From Liopterus haemorrhoidalis (taxonomy: Eukaryota; Arthropoda; Insecta; Coleoptera; Dytiscidae): DNA of 64,000 bases. A model generated the notes under the pieces. It was given only the letters and a program-made list of their open reading frames with translations, was not told where the DNA came from and did not search any database. A program made the translations under genes and the position numbers. The number at the start of each line of letters is the position of its first letter. Within the stretch, counting starts at the first letter, position 1. Of this stretch, positions 34,147 to 46,100 are shown one piece after another. The DNA lies in NCBI GenBank assembly GCA_963971575.1, contig OZ020616.1:20069713-20133712 (forward strand), written 5' to 3'.

Positions 34147-34903
34147 CAGTGTTCTTCAACCCGTGGTCCGCAGAAAATTCCCGCCGGTCCACGAAATATT
34201 CTGACCGAATCATGTAGATGCACACTTCTATTCAAGCGTATATAGCACATTTTTTAGTCGACGCAGAAGCTAACTTTTGCCCGAACCATAATTTATTTAA
34301 TATTTACTAACCCCAATAAAACGCCTCTCGCGGCTATTTTTCATACTTCTGAAGAAGCTAGGTCTTTAGAATAGTCGCTTATAAGAGGAAGATATAGAAA
34401 TGTTTCCACCTTTTGAAGATTTTTATATTGCTGGTGTTGTCAACCAAAAAGTCATATTAAACAATAAGTCAACATTTAAGAGCTTGAGCTGAAAATTTTA
34501 ATAATTATTTCCCTGAAAATGAGGATCCTCGTAAAGCTAACCTCTGGATTAATAACCCATTCTTGAAAGATATAAAGTCATGTGTACTTGATCCTCGTGA
34601 AAAAGAAAGGATAAAAATATTTGACCTATGAAAAAAATATATGATCTACAGAATAGTACCTATGAAAATAATAGTTTACCTATGTATTAAATAATTGATC
34701 TATGGTTTTAATTTTTGACCTATGGAATTAATTATTGAGCTATAGATATATTTATCGACCTATGAAAATAATTATCAACCTATGTAAATATTTAATAGAT
34801 CTATGGAAATAATCATATACCTACTGATATAATTATTGATCTATAAAATTAATACTTGACCTATAAGTACTCTTGCACTCTATCGCGAAGCGAGCTACCC
34901 ATC

Positions 34904-36727
34904 TTCTAGTTTAATGTCAAAACACTATCTTATATTAGGTTAGGTTAGTAAGGGTTTGGTTAGAAGCGCCGAGCGAAGCGAGCTACCCATCTTCTAGTTC
35001 ACTGGTTCTGAACCGGTGCTCCGCGGAGCACTGGTGCTCCGTGAGCTTGTTGCAAGTGCTCCGCGAAATTTTTAAATCCGAATTATAGTGTTGACTCCAA
35101 TCATTATCTTATGTCTCTACGGGCCTATATTATTAACTGTGCCAGACATAACTCTGTTTTTGTTTTGTAAAAATGAAAACAATTATTTGCACGTCAGCAT
35201 TCGTATGTTTGTGGCGACATTTCCCTTCCTATCTCGCTGTCTGAAGTAAAAATTATTGAAATTTGTTGCGTCGCATTTCTCATTTCAATATTTCAGTGTC
35301 TCCGTCAGATCCTCTGATATAGTCACATTTTATATGTTTTTATTTGGATTATGTTATGTGAGTTCTGTTCATAAGTTATAACATCTGTAATTCAGGTCTT
35401 AGATAACTATCCGGTAAGGCATTTTTTATTAATGAATTATTTTTTTATGATACAGGCAAACCTACTCCTTTAGCTCATTCTCTCTTTCGATCAGCTCTAA
35501 AGTGTGGGGAATCCCGCTGTAGCTGTAGCCGTTTTACAGATATGAAATAACGGACAATACATGGATTGTACAATAGGGAAAATATTTTAAGATCGCAGCG
35601 CTGTTGCGGCATACTTGAAACTTCCAAAATAGACATTCATTACATATAATCATATGGGGAATAACGTGAATTTTAGTGTTTACTGGTGGTTTTTGTAATT
35701 TTGCTACAATATTAATATGTGTTTTTATGCAAGGTAGTCAGTGAAATATTATAACATCAAATATTAATAAATAAGAATAATTTTAGGCATGTTTTTATTA
35801 ATTTTTTAGGTTGAAATTGACCTTTTAGGTTATATAGGTTAGGTTATTTTTTAGCTTGAAATGGATTTCTTTTAATCCACGAGTTACACTCAGATACACA
35901 GCAATAATATTTCGACTTCGACATGCTTTTGTCTTATCATCCACTTTAATTTAAGGTTATTTTCATTTATTATCAATTGATACCAGTAAAAACAATTTAA
36001 AACTGATTTTAAAAAATATAAAATAACATACAACTGAACAAAACGTAACAATATAATAATAACACTAGTAAAATGCAAAAATATATTTTGATCCGATATA
36101 ACTCAATGTAAAAAGCGATAGAATGTCTATTTCTGTAGTTGCTTAAAATCTCGCCAGATGTCATATCGCTTAGCGTTTTTTCCCTATGTTTTTAAACTCC
36201 TCCAGGGCCGTTTCTACTATTAGGCAAGTTTAGGCGGCTGCCTAGGGCGGCAACATTTTAGGGGCGGCAAAACAGCCGAAAAATTCAAAATCAAACAGCG
36301 AAAGGTTGTACAAATTAGTTATGATGTATTTGTTTGTTTTTTTGCCTTTTTGATTTTGGTGCTCCGCGAATTTACCTTATGGTCAAAAGTGCTCCGTGAC
36401 TTCAAAAAGGTTAAGAACCACTGTTCTAGTTTAATGACAAAACACTATCTTAGGTTAGGTTAGGTTAGTAAGGGTTTGGTTAGAAGAGTCGAGCGAAGCG
36501 AGCTACCCATCTTCTAGTTAAATGACAAAACACTATCTTAGGTTAGGTTAGTAAGGGTTTGGTTAGAAGAAGCTGAGCTATATAAGCGAGCTACCCATCT
36601 TCTAGTTTAATGTCAAAACACTATCTTAGGTTAGGTTAGTAAGGGTTTGGTTAGAAGAAGCCGAGCGAAGTGAGCTACCCATCTTCTAGTTTAATGACAA
36701 AACACTATCTTAGGTTAGGTTAGTAAG
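34904..36727 (+). repeat. Minisatellite, 84-88 bp unit with TTAGG-like core
   Basis: Units start at 34904, 36424, 36512, 36600 and 36684, each running TTCTAGTTTAATGACAAAAC, then AGGTTAGGTTAGTAAGG, then GAGCGAAGCGAGCTACCC. The first unit is separated from the others by a hAT element (35000-36423) that duplicated the unit start TTCTAGTT. The last unit is partial. The GGTTA runs resemble the arthropod telomere repeat TTAGG. Confidence 0.8.
35000..36423. mobile_element. hAT-like non-autonomous element with perfect 8-bp duplication
   Basis: Starts CACTGGTTCTGAACCGGTGC and ends AGGTTAAGAACCACTG, with TTCTAGTT at 34992-34999 and 36424-36431. Subterminal GTGCTCCGCG repeats are present. The interior holds no transposase; bases 36205-36290 (CTGCCTAGGGCGGCAAC) look like a further small MITE. 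Confidence 0.85.
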
Positions 36728-37811
36728 CAGATGTCACTACTGTCTATAGGTAGTTTATTATAGATCAATTGATAATTTTCTATAGGTCAACTATTAATTT
36801 ACTATTGATCATTTTTTAATTATCTATAGGTAAATGATTGATTTTTCTATAGGTAAAAATATAAAATTTCATAGGTAATATTTGAATTATTAATAGATCA
36901 TAAAATTAGGATCCAAAAAGAAAAGCTGATCGAGTTGTCTTGTGATGTCACTCTGGTGTCCAGACATAAAATGCAATCATTGTCTCAGTTTTGAAAGTCA
37001 CTAGAAAAAGAATATCCTTCTTTGAGTTATAAAGCTATCAAATTATTAGTCATTTATTCGACTTCTTATTTGTGCGAAAATATGTTTTCAGCCATGTCAA
37101 TTATAAAAACCAAACAGAGAAATCGAATTGATGTTAACGCAGCCCTTCGGCTCCCAGAAACAGCTCTGCAGACAAGTATATCAGATTTACAAACAAAGAA
37201 GGAGCATCAAATGTCGCACTAAAAATTGTAATTATATAACTGTATAACATATACCTATATAATAATAAAATACTATATATATATATATTGGTTTTTATTT
37301 GTGTCTTAGCTTTCAACCGGTCCGCGAAATATTTATCCTATTTTCACCGGTCCGCGGGGGTAGAAAAGTTAAAGAACACTGGTGAACATTATCTCTTACT
37401 ATATATCAAATCACTAGCTTAGCTGGAGTACCCATGCTTCGTACGGTTTTTGTAAGTTACATTTTTGCTAGTAACGTATATGATAAGTGAGATATTTCAG
37501 TTTGAAGTAGAACAAAATAATCGGTTGTTTATTCTAAACCAATCTTTTGTATAAAATTTTGATGTTAAGTAAATAATAAGTGAGATAATTTGTTTATAGG
37601 TAGCTCTCCCCATAGCTCCCTAAATATATATCTTATTAAAAACTGCATTGAAGAGAAAACAAAAATGTTTTTTTAGGGAGTACCCCCGAAATATTCATTT
37701 AATCGAAAGAGTATATGCAACAAAAAAGTTTTTTTTTTTCTTATTAACAGTTTTTGTTATATACGTTTAAGTCAATAATATGGGAGATATTTCAAAAGTT
37801 TAGCTTTAGAG

Positions 37812-39221
37812 CACTGTTTCCCAACATTTTTTCAATCGCGACCTATTTTAAAATTTTTAAAAATGTTATCGACCACCCTTTTTCATCCGCCATATTTGAT
37901 GAATAAAACAAAAAATAAAGGGTTTGACAAAATATATTTTAGGACTTGATGATATTTTTTATTAAGTACTAATTATTAATGATTAATTTGATGATTGAGC
38001 TTGCATCTGCTAAACAAGTGCTGTAATTCTTGGTCGAGTTTTTGTCAAGGCCAATCTCATGTCATCTTGAAATCCAGCTTATTCCTGACTTTTGTCTTGA
38101 TTTGCAGAAGAGTTGAAAATCCACTTTCGCAGAGGTAAGTAGAACAAATGGCACTAATATACGAAAAGCATGAAAACTTTAGGATACTAATGACGCATAG
38201 CACGCCAAAATTGAGATAACGAATTTTCCTGAAATATATCACGCGCAGAAGAGTCATTTCGCAGCTCCAAAAATTCATCCAGCACTTCATCGGAAATGTC
38301 GGTAACATTCAAAGTTACATGAAATGGGTTTCGTACTAATGCAGCCTCTTCAAAGTACTCCGGAAAATAACGTTGAATTTCAGATTCAAGGGCTTTAAGG
38401 TGGTTATTAATTTCCTCACTTAGATTATCTACATTTCCAGTCTCCGATTCTTCAGTCTTAGTGCAAACACGGCAAAGTTTCCAAGATTTACTTTACGACG
38501 CCAGTTTTGCAGCTTTAATACGAACGCCTGGATATTATCTCTGAAGTGAATAATGTGTGTTTCTTTACCCAGCAGGTTCCAATTTAGTTTGTTTAGCTGA
38601 TCTAAGATATCAGATCCAGGTCTCATCATGAAAGTGTGTCATAAACTCATGTTTTCATTTTATTTCTAAGAACTGTTTTATTTCGTTTTTCAATTCAAAA
38701 ACTCGGCCAACAAAATTTCCTTTTGATAACCAACGCACAGCAGTGTAGAAAAGAAGAACTTCGTGATCAGAGTTCATGTTTTTGCATAGTTCTTTGAACA
38801 GACGAGTATTGAGAGCACTAGATTTTATATAATTGACAATTGTCACCAAAGAGTCGAACAGTTCTTGCAAAGGCTTTGGAAGAGTCTTGGTAGCAAGGGC
38901 AAATCGGTGAATCATGCAGTGTAATCCCTTTGCTTGGTGTGCAAGCTCTTTAACTTTTGACTGAAAGCCCTACCTCGATCCAAGCATGGCTGGTGCTCCA
39001 TCGATACACAATCCACACAAGTTTTTCCATTGTAAGTCATTATCTTCAAAGAATGAATTTATCATCTTATTGACGTCTTTATCTTTCGTAGTAGTTTCTA
39101 GTGCTCTATAAACTCTTCGTTGGTGTCCTCCAAGTGAATATATGTCACGAAAACGGGCGACCCCCCAAAAAAGCCAAGCAGATCCCCGTGTGGGTCGCGA
39201 CCCGCCGGTTAGGAACCGCTG
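37812..39221 (-). mobile_element. hAT element with perfect 8-bp duplication
   Basis: Begins CACTGTTTCCCAACATTTTT and ends GGTTAGGAACCGCTG, with CTTTAGAG at 37804-37811 and 39222-39229. It carries a minus-strand transposase in pieces, described separately. Nested in the Helitron. Confidence 0.9.
38057..39190 (-). pseudogene. hAT transposase (ZBED5/FAM200-like), degenerate
   Basis: On the minus strand, from 39140 down, CGLCIDGAPAMLG-type sequence (out of frame), then 38915-38655 MIHRFALATKTLPKPLQELF, NYIKSSALNTRLFKELCKNM and LFYTAVRWLSKGN, then 38629-38429 (LQNWRRKVNLGNFAVF), then 38308-38057 with the dimerisation end (CSTYLCESGFSTLLQIKTKV, RNKL). The order matches ZBED5-type hAT proteins. At least three frame changes and no N-terminal BED finger. 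Confidence 0.8.
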
Positions 39222-39703
39222 CTTTAGAGCGTCCTCCCGTAACTCCCCAATTATTCATCTAAATGAAAAAAAAAAATAATAATAAAAGATTTGTTTTCTT
39301 ATTATAAACAATTTTTGTTGTACCTATACATTTTTCTGTTAAATTAATAATATGGGAGATATTTCTAGTTTTTTAAAATGTTGCCGAAACACTTGAAAAT
39401 ACCAATCTAGAATAAAAATTTTGAGATACCTTATAGCCTATGTTCGAATCCTGGTTTTACTATATCCTTATATCAAATTAAATATGTCCAGCTTTTGCGT
39501 GAATCTCGGACAGACAAACAGCAGACAAAAATTGTTTTTTTTTGCAGATAGCTTTTAATTATCTGTAACCGTTACATTCTCCACGTTACAGTGTAACGTT
39601 ACAGTGTTATATGAGACAAAAAAAAAAAAAAAATATAGCCTCAAATTTTATAATATAGATAAAGAAAATTATGTCTCTGAATAGTTTGTTTTATAAATTA
39701 CAG

Positions 39704-39865
39704 ATGTCGGGATTAAACGTAGATACTGATAGAATAATGGAAGTTGCAGTGTTAATTACAGACGCTAATTTGAACATAGTTGCGGAAGGACCAGACCTTA
39801 TTATACACCAACCACCCCGAATATTAGATAATATGAACGAATGGTGTATCAAACAACATGGAAAG
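39704..39865 (+). CDS. REXO2: Oligoribonuclease REXO2, middle exon
   Basis: 162 bp, 54 codons, acceptor ATTACAG before 39704 and donor GTAAGA at 39866, phase 0 on both sides. It encodes MSGLNVDTDRIMEVAVLITD through LIIHQPPRILDNMNEWCIKQ HGK, a close match to the conserved N-terminal half of eukaryotic oligoribonuclease (MTGL, IIEMA, LIIKQP and WC..HHGK in human). The methionine at 39704 is internal. The enzyme degrades 2-5 nt RNA in mitochondria and cytosol. Flanked by a Helitron on the left and a 9.4 kb intron on the right. Confidence 0.95.
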
Positions 39866-39998
39866 GTAAGAAAAATGTTTCATTCCAGAATTACCTTTTT
39901 ATACGAAAATTACACCAAATTTAAGAAAATAATAGATCGAGTACGCTCCTAGTGTGTTTTAAACGTTCTCCTCGGAGTCATCGCCGCTTACATGTAAG

Positions 39999-40222
39999 CA
40001 GGGCCGGCGCTAGGATTTGCGAGGCCATGTGCGAGAAGACCAAAAAAAGGTCCTCATATACATGCGTGGGGCCTGTTGTTGACCGCGGGACCTGTTGTTC
40101 AGATCCAAGTGAGGAGCAAAAAAAAGGTCCTCATCTCCATGCGCGAGGCCTGTTGTTGAACCACGGGGCCTGCTGATGACCGCGGGGCCATGTGCCGCTG
40201 CACATGCCTCGCGCCGGCCCTG
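39999..40222. mobile_element. hAT-like MITE with perfect 8-bp duplication
   Basis: 224 bp, CAGGGCCGGCGCTAGG at the left and GCGCCGGCCCTG at the right, with CATGTAAG at 39991-39998 and 40223-40230. The interior repeats CCTGTTGTTGACC-like units and AAAAAAAGGTCCTCAT. Lies in REXO2 intron 2. Confidence 0.9.
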
Positions 40223-40230
40223 CATGTAAG

Positions 40231-41204
40231 CTCACACTTAGAGTTTCCTGTTCTGTGATATAATCATTCATAGAGTCAATTTACCATAACAATGAGATGA
40301 CGTCCCACTTGGTTTATTTAATTACCAATTTCAAAACGAAATGTATCCAAATTTTTAGCACTACTCAATTGTTACATTTGTCATTTATAATTTTTCTACA
40401 TTTATAATGTTTTTGCAACGTTGCCAACTTTCACCCGCGATTTGTCGCATTTGTTTGACGTTAGAACGTTAGTGATGTTCTGTGGTTAGAAATGAGGTTA
40501 TGCTTACGTTTTTTTGTATTTTACCAAATATTATTATAATAAATATGCTGAAAGCTCTTAGTAGCCGCGCTCAAAGAAGAGCGAGATAATGGTGGGCCTT
40601 TAATAGATCTGAAATGCGAAAAGATGTAAGTATTATATTTTGTTTATATCTGTGATGTTTTCACTTGAATATTTTTCGAAAAATAATTATTTATTAACAT
40701 TGTAGTGAGCTGCTCCAGCATTAGACGTCAGTATTTGAAAAAGTAATAAAAATGCAGTACAGCAATCTAGAGGTGAAGTGGTCCGTCGCTCGAAAAATAA
40801 ACGGAGACATACTGAATCTGTGGTAGAATTAGCTAATTTTACAACAGTTGGGTACATATTGTTATTTATGGGATATTGATAAATATTTACGTATTGATAC
40901 TGAAAATCTTTACGTAGCCACTAATAAATACATTTGCTTTTAGGCGAGCATGTTTATTAACTAGAATAAAATAAATAACACAAAAGGGGACTTCCGTATG
41001 GAAGATTTCAAGAAATACTGGGTTTAAATATAAAAAGGAACACCTAAGACATGGCCTAATGGAACTTCCCCAAATCGTTCTGAAAAGAATAAAATTTCTT
41101 AAAGAATACATTAAATTAAAAGAGGAAGGAATCTACAAATTTATATATGAAACCTGGATTTTCAAGATTGGAATGTTTATCATTCTTCGCTAGACAACGA
41201 TCTG
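40231..41204. other. REXO2 intron 2, unassigned
   Basis: AT-rich intron sequence. No open frame with a recognised product and no clear repeat ends. Confidence 0.4.
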
Positions 41205-41390
41205 CGTATAGTCTATTTAATAACTTTTAAGCGGAACTAAATATAATATAATTTTCTGAAGTTGTCACTAGCTAACTTTTTAATATTGAGTGGGCTTTTG
41301 CTGTACAAAATGATCAAAAACTTCAATTAACCGGTAAAAGTTACTAGATTTGAAAATCTTGTTCCGCTTAAAGCAAAGATACCAACTTTA
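41205..41390. mobile_element. Mariner-type MITE, short variant of the AAGCGGAACTA family
   Basis: Left AACTTTTAAGCGGAACTAAA, right GAAAATCTTGTTCCGCTTAA: the same inverted ends as the 31573 family but a shorter interior (GAAGTTGTCACTAGCTAACT), which is shared with 62437-62570. Ends approximate. Confidence 0.65.
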
Positions 41391-42420
41391 GTTCAAAAGT
41401 TATTGAATTTTATAATTTTTAATACTTGCTTTAGTTTAATTCAGTGTATTGATTATCTAACCGAAGTCAACTTCTTATTTCAATATGTACCCACAATTTT
41501 TTATCACTTATTAAATCCCTATAAAATCCTGAAATGTGAGAAAATACATACATATTTCAATACAAATAATTTTTTGTTTTTAATAAAATATGTTCTATTT
41601 AAATTTGTTACACTTATTATTTTTCCAAATTTTAACATTAAGTCTGTTCGTAGAGTCACAATGGTTTATTATCATCAGATGCAAGCGCAAAGTAATTTTA
41701 AAGGACTCATGAAGTTTGCGCTTGTGGCTAATGGTAAAAATCTATTTGAACTGACTATGAACAGGTTTATTGCTATTTTCCTCATTCTATTATCCCTAAA
41801 AAAGAACTGGGGTTAATTTTAATCTCTGCTTCGCTTATGTATTTATATTATAAACGAATGCACAATTTTAATTGGGCTAATGTGGAGCAAAATAAAATAG
41901 TGTTCACCTAAAAACTAGATAGTTAGGTTAGGTTTAGGACAGAATGTAGTCGAATAGAAGCCTAAACTTGAGAGACATATAATTAATGAAGTTTGAGCGG
42001 ACCGCTCAGTACAAATTTACCAAGAACTTGATTTAATTTGATTTAGATTTAAATATATGATATTTAACATTATATTACACACTTTAATATAATTTAAATC
42101 ATAAATTTTATGACAAATCGGTTGGAAAGAACTGCTCTGCATCATAATTCTCATTAATTCCTTTCCTCCATGAGAAATATAGACTTTCAATCTCTTTTTA
42201 GAAGTAGTTCGATATAACCTAACTTTTTTGACAATTTGTGAACAAGGCAATTTGGCAACAAGGGAAGTTTTTCAACTGTGACGTCATCTCATAGTTATCG
42301 TAAATGAATTTTAGTTAATGTATTAATAAAATGTATTATTATAGCTTGTTTTTTGTTCGGTGAGACAAATTCTAGATTTTTATTAGGATTTTCTCCGCGA
42401 TTTTGTTGCATTTACATATG
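41391..42420. other. REXO2 intron 2, unassigned
   Basis: An AT-rich frame of 137 codons (41403-41816) has no recognisable domain and the composition of intron, so I do not call it a gene. Nothing else seen. Confidence 0.4.
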
Positions 42421-42428
42421 ATATAGAC

Positions 42429-42569
42429 CAGAGTTTCCCAAACTGTGCTCCGCATCTATAGTGCTCCACGATCTGCTAGTGTTACTAATATATATAGCAA
42501 CGACAGTGATCCGCGACGAATTCTTCTCGTGAAAAGTGCTCCGCGGCTCAAAAAGTTTGTAAAACTCTG
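42429..42569. mobile_element. hAT-like MITE, 141 bp
   Basis: CAGAGTTTCCCAAACTGTGC at the left and AAAGTTTGTAAAACTCTG at the right, flanked by ATATAGAC and ATGTAGAC (7 of 8). Subterminal GTGCTCCGCG motif as in the hAT at 35000-36423. Confidence 0.85.
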
Positions 42570-42816
42570 ATGTAGACAATAATAATACAAGAATAATAGA
42601 AAAACGTTTTGATTTGCGTTTGTTTGCGATACAAATCAATTTTAACTAGCTCCATTTACGTATTAAAAAGATATCAGTAATCTTGGAATTACTTGGAATT
42701 ACTTTGTTCCATTAAGTTGGCAATTTAGAATAAATTATGAAATGTGTCAAATAACAAATCGTTATTAAGTACATGTTGACAAATTTATTTTTACCTACAT
42801 TGACATAATATAGCTG

Positions 42817-43132
42817 ATTTCTTTGGTTTAAGCGGAAGTTTCGTATTTATAAGTTGTCACCAAAACAGAGCTTGTCTAGGTTATTTCATTTAATGTTGGC
42901 ATTTATTACTAAGTGACATTTATTATAAAATTAAAATATCATATATGACACATTATTAAATTTTTGACATAAAAAAATAAGAAATTAGACATTTGTGTTA
43001 ATAATCACACATAAAATCAAAATGTAGTGAAACGGACATATATAACATCAATTTACCCTAACCTAAAAATGTCAAAAAAAAATGGACAAAAACCCGATTC
43101 AATCGATAAAAGATACTAGATTTCAAAATATA
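42817..43132. mobile_element. Mariner-type MITE, left part (interrupted by gypsy)
   Basis: Begins CTTTGGTTTAAGCGGAAG and carries the GTTATTTCATTT and AATCAAAATGT blocks of the 407-bp family. It stops at TATA (43129-43132). The expected right end, TAGTTCCGCTTAAACGTTCC, appears at 47773 after the gypsy-like insertion. Confidence 0.65.
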
Positions 43133-46100
43133 TAATGCGTTCAAATGTTGCAAAAGTGTTAAATATGCCAATGAACCCAAAATATTGTTACGTGGGTGGT
43201 TTGATTGAAAGGCAACTCCTGGTTTTAACAATACAATTTATTAAATATATATCCAATTTACAATGCAATTGTATGAATTTATCCATGGAGTTGGGGAAGC
43301 CTTCGGTCCACCTCGTGTTGATTGGAATTGGCTTGGACCTATCTCCGAGGTGGGGGCTGCCCATCAGGGAGTCGAGGAGCCTGGAGAAGCCTTCTCCCTC
43401 ACATGGTACTGCTTGCTTGGCTCACCAGATGTACGTGTCTCTGTCGTCACCGTGTTGACTGGAACTAGTAGAGGAGTTGGCTAGGTTCCTCTGCCCGGAT
43501 TCCGTGCGACGTCCATGTACTTATATTACTGATTGACCTTGTTCCGATATTCATTCATTATAACAAATATTTCCGTATTACTTACAGAAAATGCAGCGTA
43601 TGCAGTACGTAATCAGGCAACATATGCTAGACGTTGACAAATAGTTTTTTGATCAAACGGATGAACGTAACAATATCTAGGTGTCACAATCCTGACCTAG
43701 GATTACCTTTCTGACAATATTATGCGTAATTTTATATTCTTTTGTTGATAATTTATTGAAATTTGCGACGCTTCAATGTCCCTTATGCCGACTTCGATTG
43801 CAATGATGCTTACCTGTACTCGTATCTTGGTTATTTGGGCGCCAATCGATTGCTCAGATTTCTCAGTGGAGCGAGGTCAACAGGTGAAGCACACAAAGAA
43901 GGACACAAAATAAACTTTTAACCTGGGTTTATTATGACATTTCTCGTAAAAGAAATAATATTACAAAAATAATAGCTGGTCTTCGGTTGAACTGTCGGAG
44001 GTGCAGTCTACGGGGAGACAGCTCCCGGTTATGTCCAAACTCCATTCGGAAGTTTTCTTACCGATGCGGACGGGCGGCGTCATGGCCGACGCATGCAGCT
44101 GTCGCCCGGCTCATCCGGGAAACAGACGAAGAGGCTCGCAGCTACGGAGTAATGCGTCTTAAACTCCGGCGTCTCTCCAAATCCACACCACCCACGCAAT
44201 TAATATTTCTCCGGCCCACGCGAATAGACGACCGAGTGTTCCAGAGTGTCGAGGTAAAAGGACGCGACGTCCGCGCCCTAGTAGACACAGAATCCTGTCG
44301 ACCAGACACTCCTGGAACACTGCATAAAGAATTGAGTCAAGGCTAGCCAGGAGCAGGGACTACAAGTACAGATACCGGACGGTACGGCGATACCAGGGCC
44401 CATGGGAAAAAGGGGCCGTGATTGAAGGAATCTGGCGAAGGATCAATTGGTTCCGTTTACTGGGTCTTCCGGTGCCGATGATACTGGGCATGGACGCAGT
44501 TAGGACCTGGCGCATGAATCTCGACTTTTCATTCGGAAATAGTGGGTCAGGAAAACGTTCTGCTCAGCAGTAGGTCCAGCGGCCGGGAACGAATAGTAGA
44601 AGTTGGAAGCATTCGTGCAGGAGGAACTGGCAAAATTCAACCAACTGAAAGGGGACAACAAGAATCACGTGATCCGATTGGAGGACTCAACTCCGATAAA
44701 ACAGCGTTACCAGCCCCGCAATCTAAAGATGCTTGAGACCATTGACCAAGAGGTGGACCAAATGTTGCAGGATGGGGTGATCCATCTCGCAGCCCCTGGA
44801 GCTCCCCGAGGGTGATCGTCCAAAAGAAGGACGGAAAATACCGCTTCTGCATAGATTTCCGACGCCTTAACGGAGTAACAAAAAAAAAAAAAAAAATGCC
44901 TACCCTCTGCCCTATATCAATTCCATTCTCGACAAACTAAGGCACGTGCGTTACTTTTCTACGCTGGACCTCAAACAGGGCTACTGGCAGGTACCTCTCA
45001 ACGCCGCAAGCAAACCACCTACCGCCTTCACTGTACCCGGACGAGGCCTGTTCGAGCTACCGCACGGTAGCTACAGATTTTTCGCAGATTACGGCAAGCA
45101 AACCTGCGGCTTAACACCGAGAGATGTCACTTCGCCCAAGAGTCAATAAGATACCTAGGGCATGTGATAACAAAGAAAGGCATTCAGACGGACCCGGAGA
45201 AAGTTGCCGCGATAAATGGGATTCCACCGCCCACCAACCTCAAGAGCCTACGATCATTTGTAGGGGCTGCATCGTGGTATCGGCGGTTCATTCCGGGATT
45301 CTCCAAGATGGTGTCGCCACTGACCAAAAGCTCCTGAAAAAGGCCTAAAAATAGAGTTGGGACAGGGACCAAGACGAAGCATTCCTGGCGCTGAAAGGGA
45401 CCCTTACGACAGCTCTCGTCTTAGCATGCCCTGATTTCAAGCAACCATTCATCCTTCAGACCGACGCGTCCGACTTAATCCTTGGAGCCGCTCTGCTACA
45501 ACGGATCAACGAACATGAGCATATCGTGGCCTACGCCAACCGAACACTCAATTCGGCCGAGAGGAACTACTCCACAACGGAGAAGGAATACTTAACGGTA
45601 GTGTGGGGCATTCTAAAAATGCGACCACACCTGGATAGCTATCGGTTTACCGTCATAACCGACAATTGGGCTTTCAAGTGGCTGGATTCAATGGTCAGTC
45701 CGTCAGGAAGGTTGGCCCGGTGGGTCGTCTTCCTACAGCAGTTCGACAAGGAAATAGAATATCGAAAAGGATCATTGAATCACCTTATCCCGGAATCCAC
45801 TATAGCTCCCGGGCGAGGGGGAAGTAGATGAGCTAATGGCGCTAGGTACGCAACTCCTTGTATGAAAAGACCAAGAAAGGACTAGGAAAATATACGAAGA
45901 ACTACCCAAACTACTATGGTGTCTGCTTTGGGACCCCTCCGTCATAACTGACGCTGAGCCGGGATGGGGGTGGAAACTCTGTATCCCACGGAAACTGCGA
46001 GACCGCGTCCTGAGGGAAAAGACACTGGGCCGCATCATGGCGCGGTACTATTGGCTCGGGATGCAGAGGGACATCGGGGGCATGTCCGGCGCTGCAAAAG

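Larger units (their letters stand above)
34609..36914. mobile_element. GGAT-ended element with subterminal ACCTATG arrays and 9-bp duplication
   Basis: The sibling hAT at about 5893 shows the empty site; here AAAAAGAAA is duplicated at 34600-34608 and 36915-36923. The ends are GGATAAAAAT and, reversed, GGATCCTAAT. About eleven copies of a roughly 22-bp unit containing GACCTATG or GATCTATG follow the left end (34625-34870); about eight copies in the opposite orientation precede the right end (36755-36900). The interior is an 84-88 bp minisatellite. There is no coding sequence. A 9-bp duplication is typical of Mutator-like elements, but the class is inferred. Confidence 0.7.
34147..37381 (+). 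mobile_element. hAT transposon, second copy of the 1970-6352 family
   Basis: Starts CAGTGTTCTTCAACCCGTGG, ends AAAGTTAAAGAACACTG. The flanks GTATACAT and GTGAACAT (6 of 8) fit a decayed 8-bp duplication. Its left 420 bases align with 1970-2343 and its right 460 with 5890-6352. Bases 37022-37219 encode the hAT C-terminus in one frame: SYLCENMFSAMSIIKTKQRN followed by RIDVNAALRLPETAL. The transposase centre is missing. Interrupted by a 2.3 kb element at 34609-36914. Confidence 0.85.
37414..39659 (-). mobile_element. Helitron, non-autonomous, minus strand
   Basis: On the minus strand it begins TCTATATTATAAAATTTGAG at 39659 and ends near 37414 with CCGTACGAAGCATGGGTACT (short hairpin) then CCAGCTAAGCTAG before a T, fitting the TC...CTAG rule and insertion at A-T without duplication. 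No Rep/helicase gene. It is interrupted by a hAT at 37812-39221. Its 5' end lies only 44 bases upstream of REXO2 exon 39704. Confidence 0.7.

Noticed and set aside
40010..40225. Coding frames on both strands around 39952-40225
   Set aside because: They lie inside a 224-bp hAT-like MITE with repeated CCTGTTGTTG units.
41403..41816. 137-codon + strand frame in REXO2 intron 2
   Set aside because: No domain, no splice logic, AT-rich composition like the rest of the intron.
43263..43484. 73-codon + strand frame in the GC-rich patch before gypsy Gag
   Set aside because: No recognisable retroviral-type or host domain; likely LTR or leader sequence.
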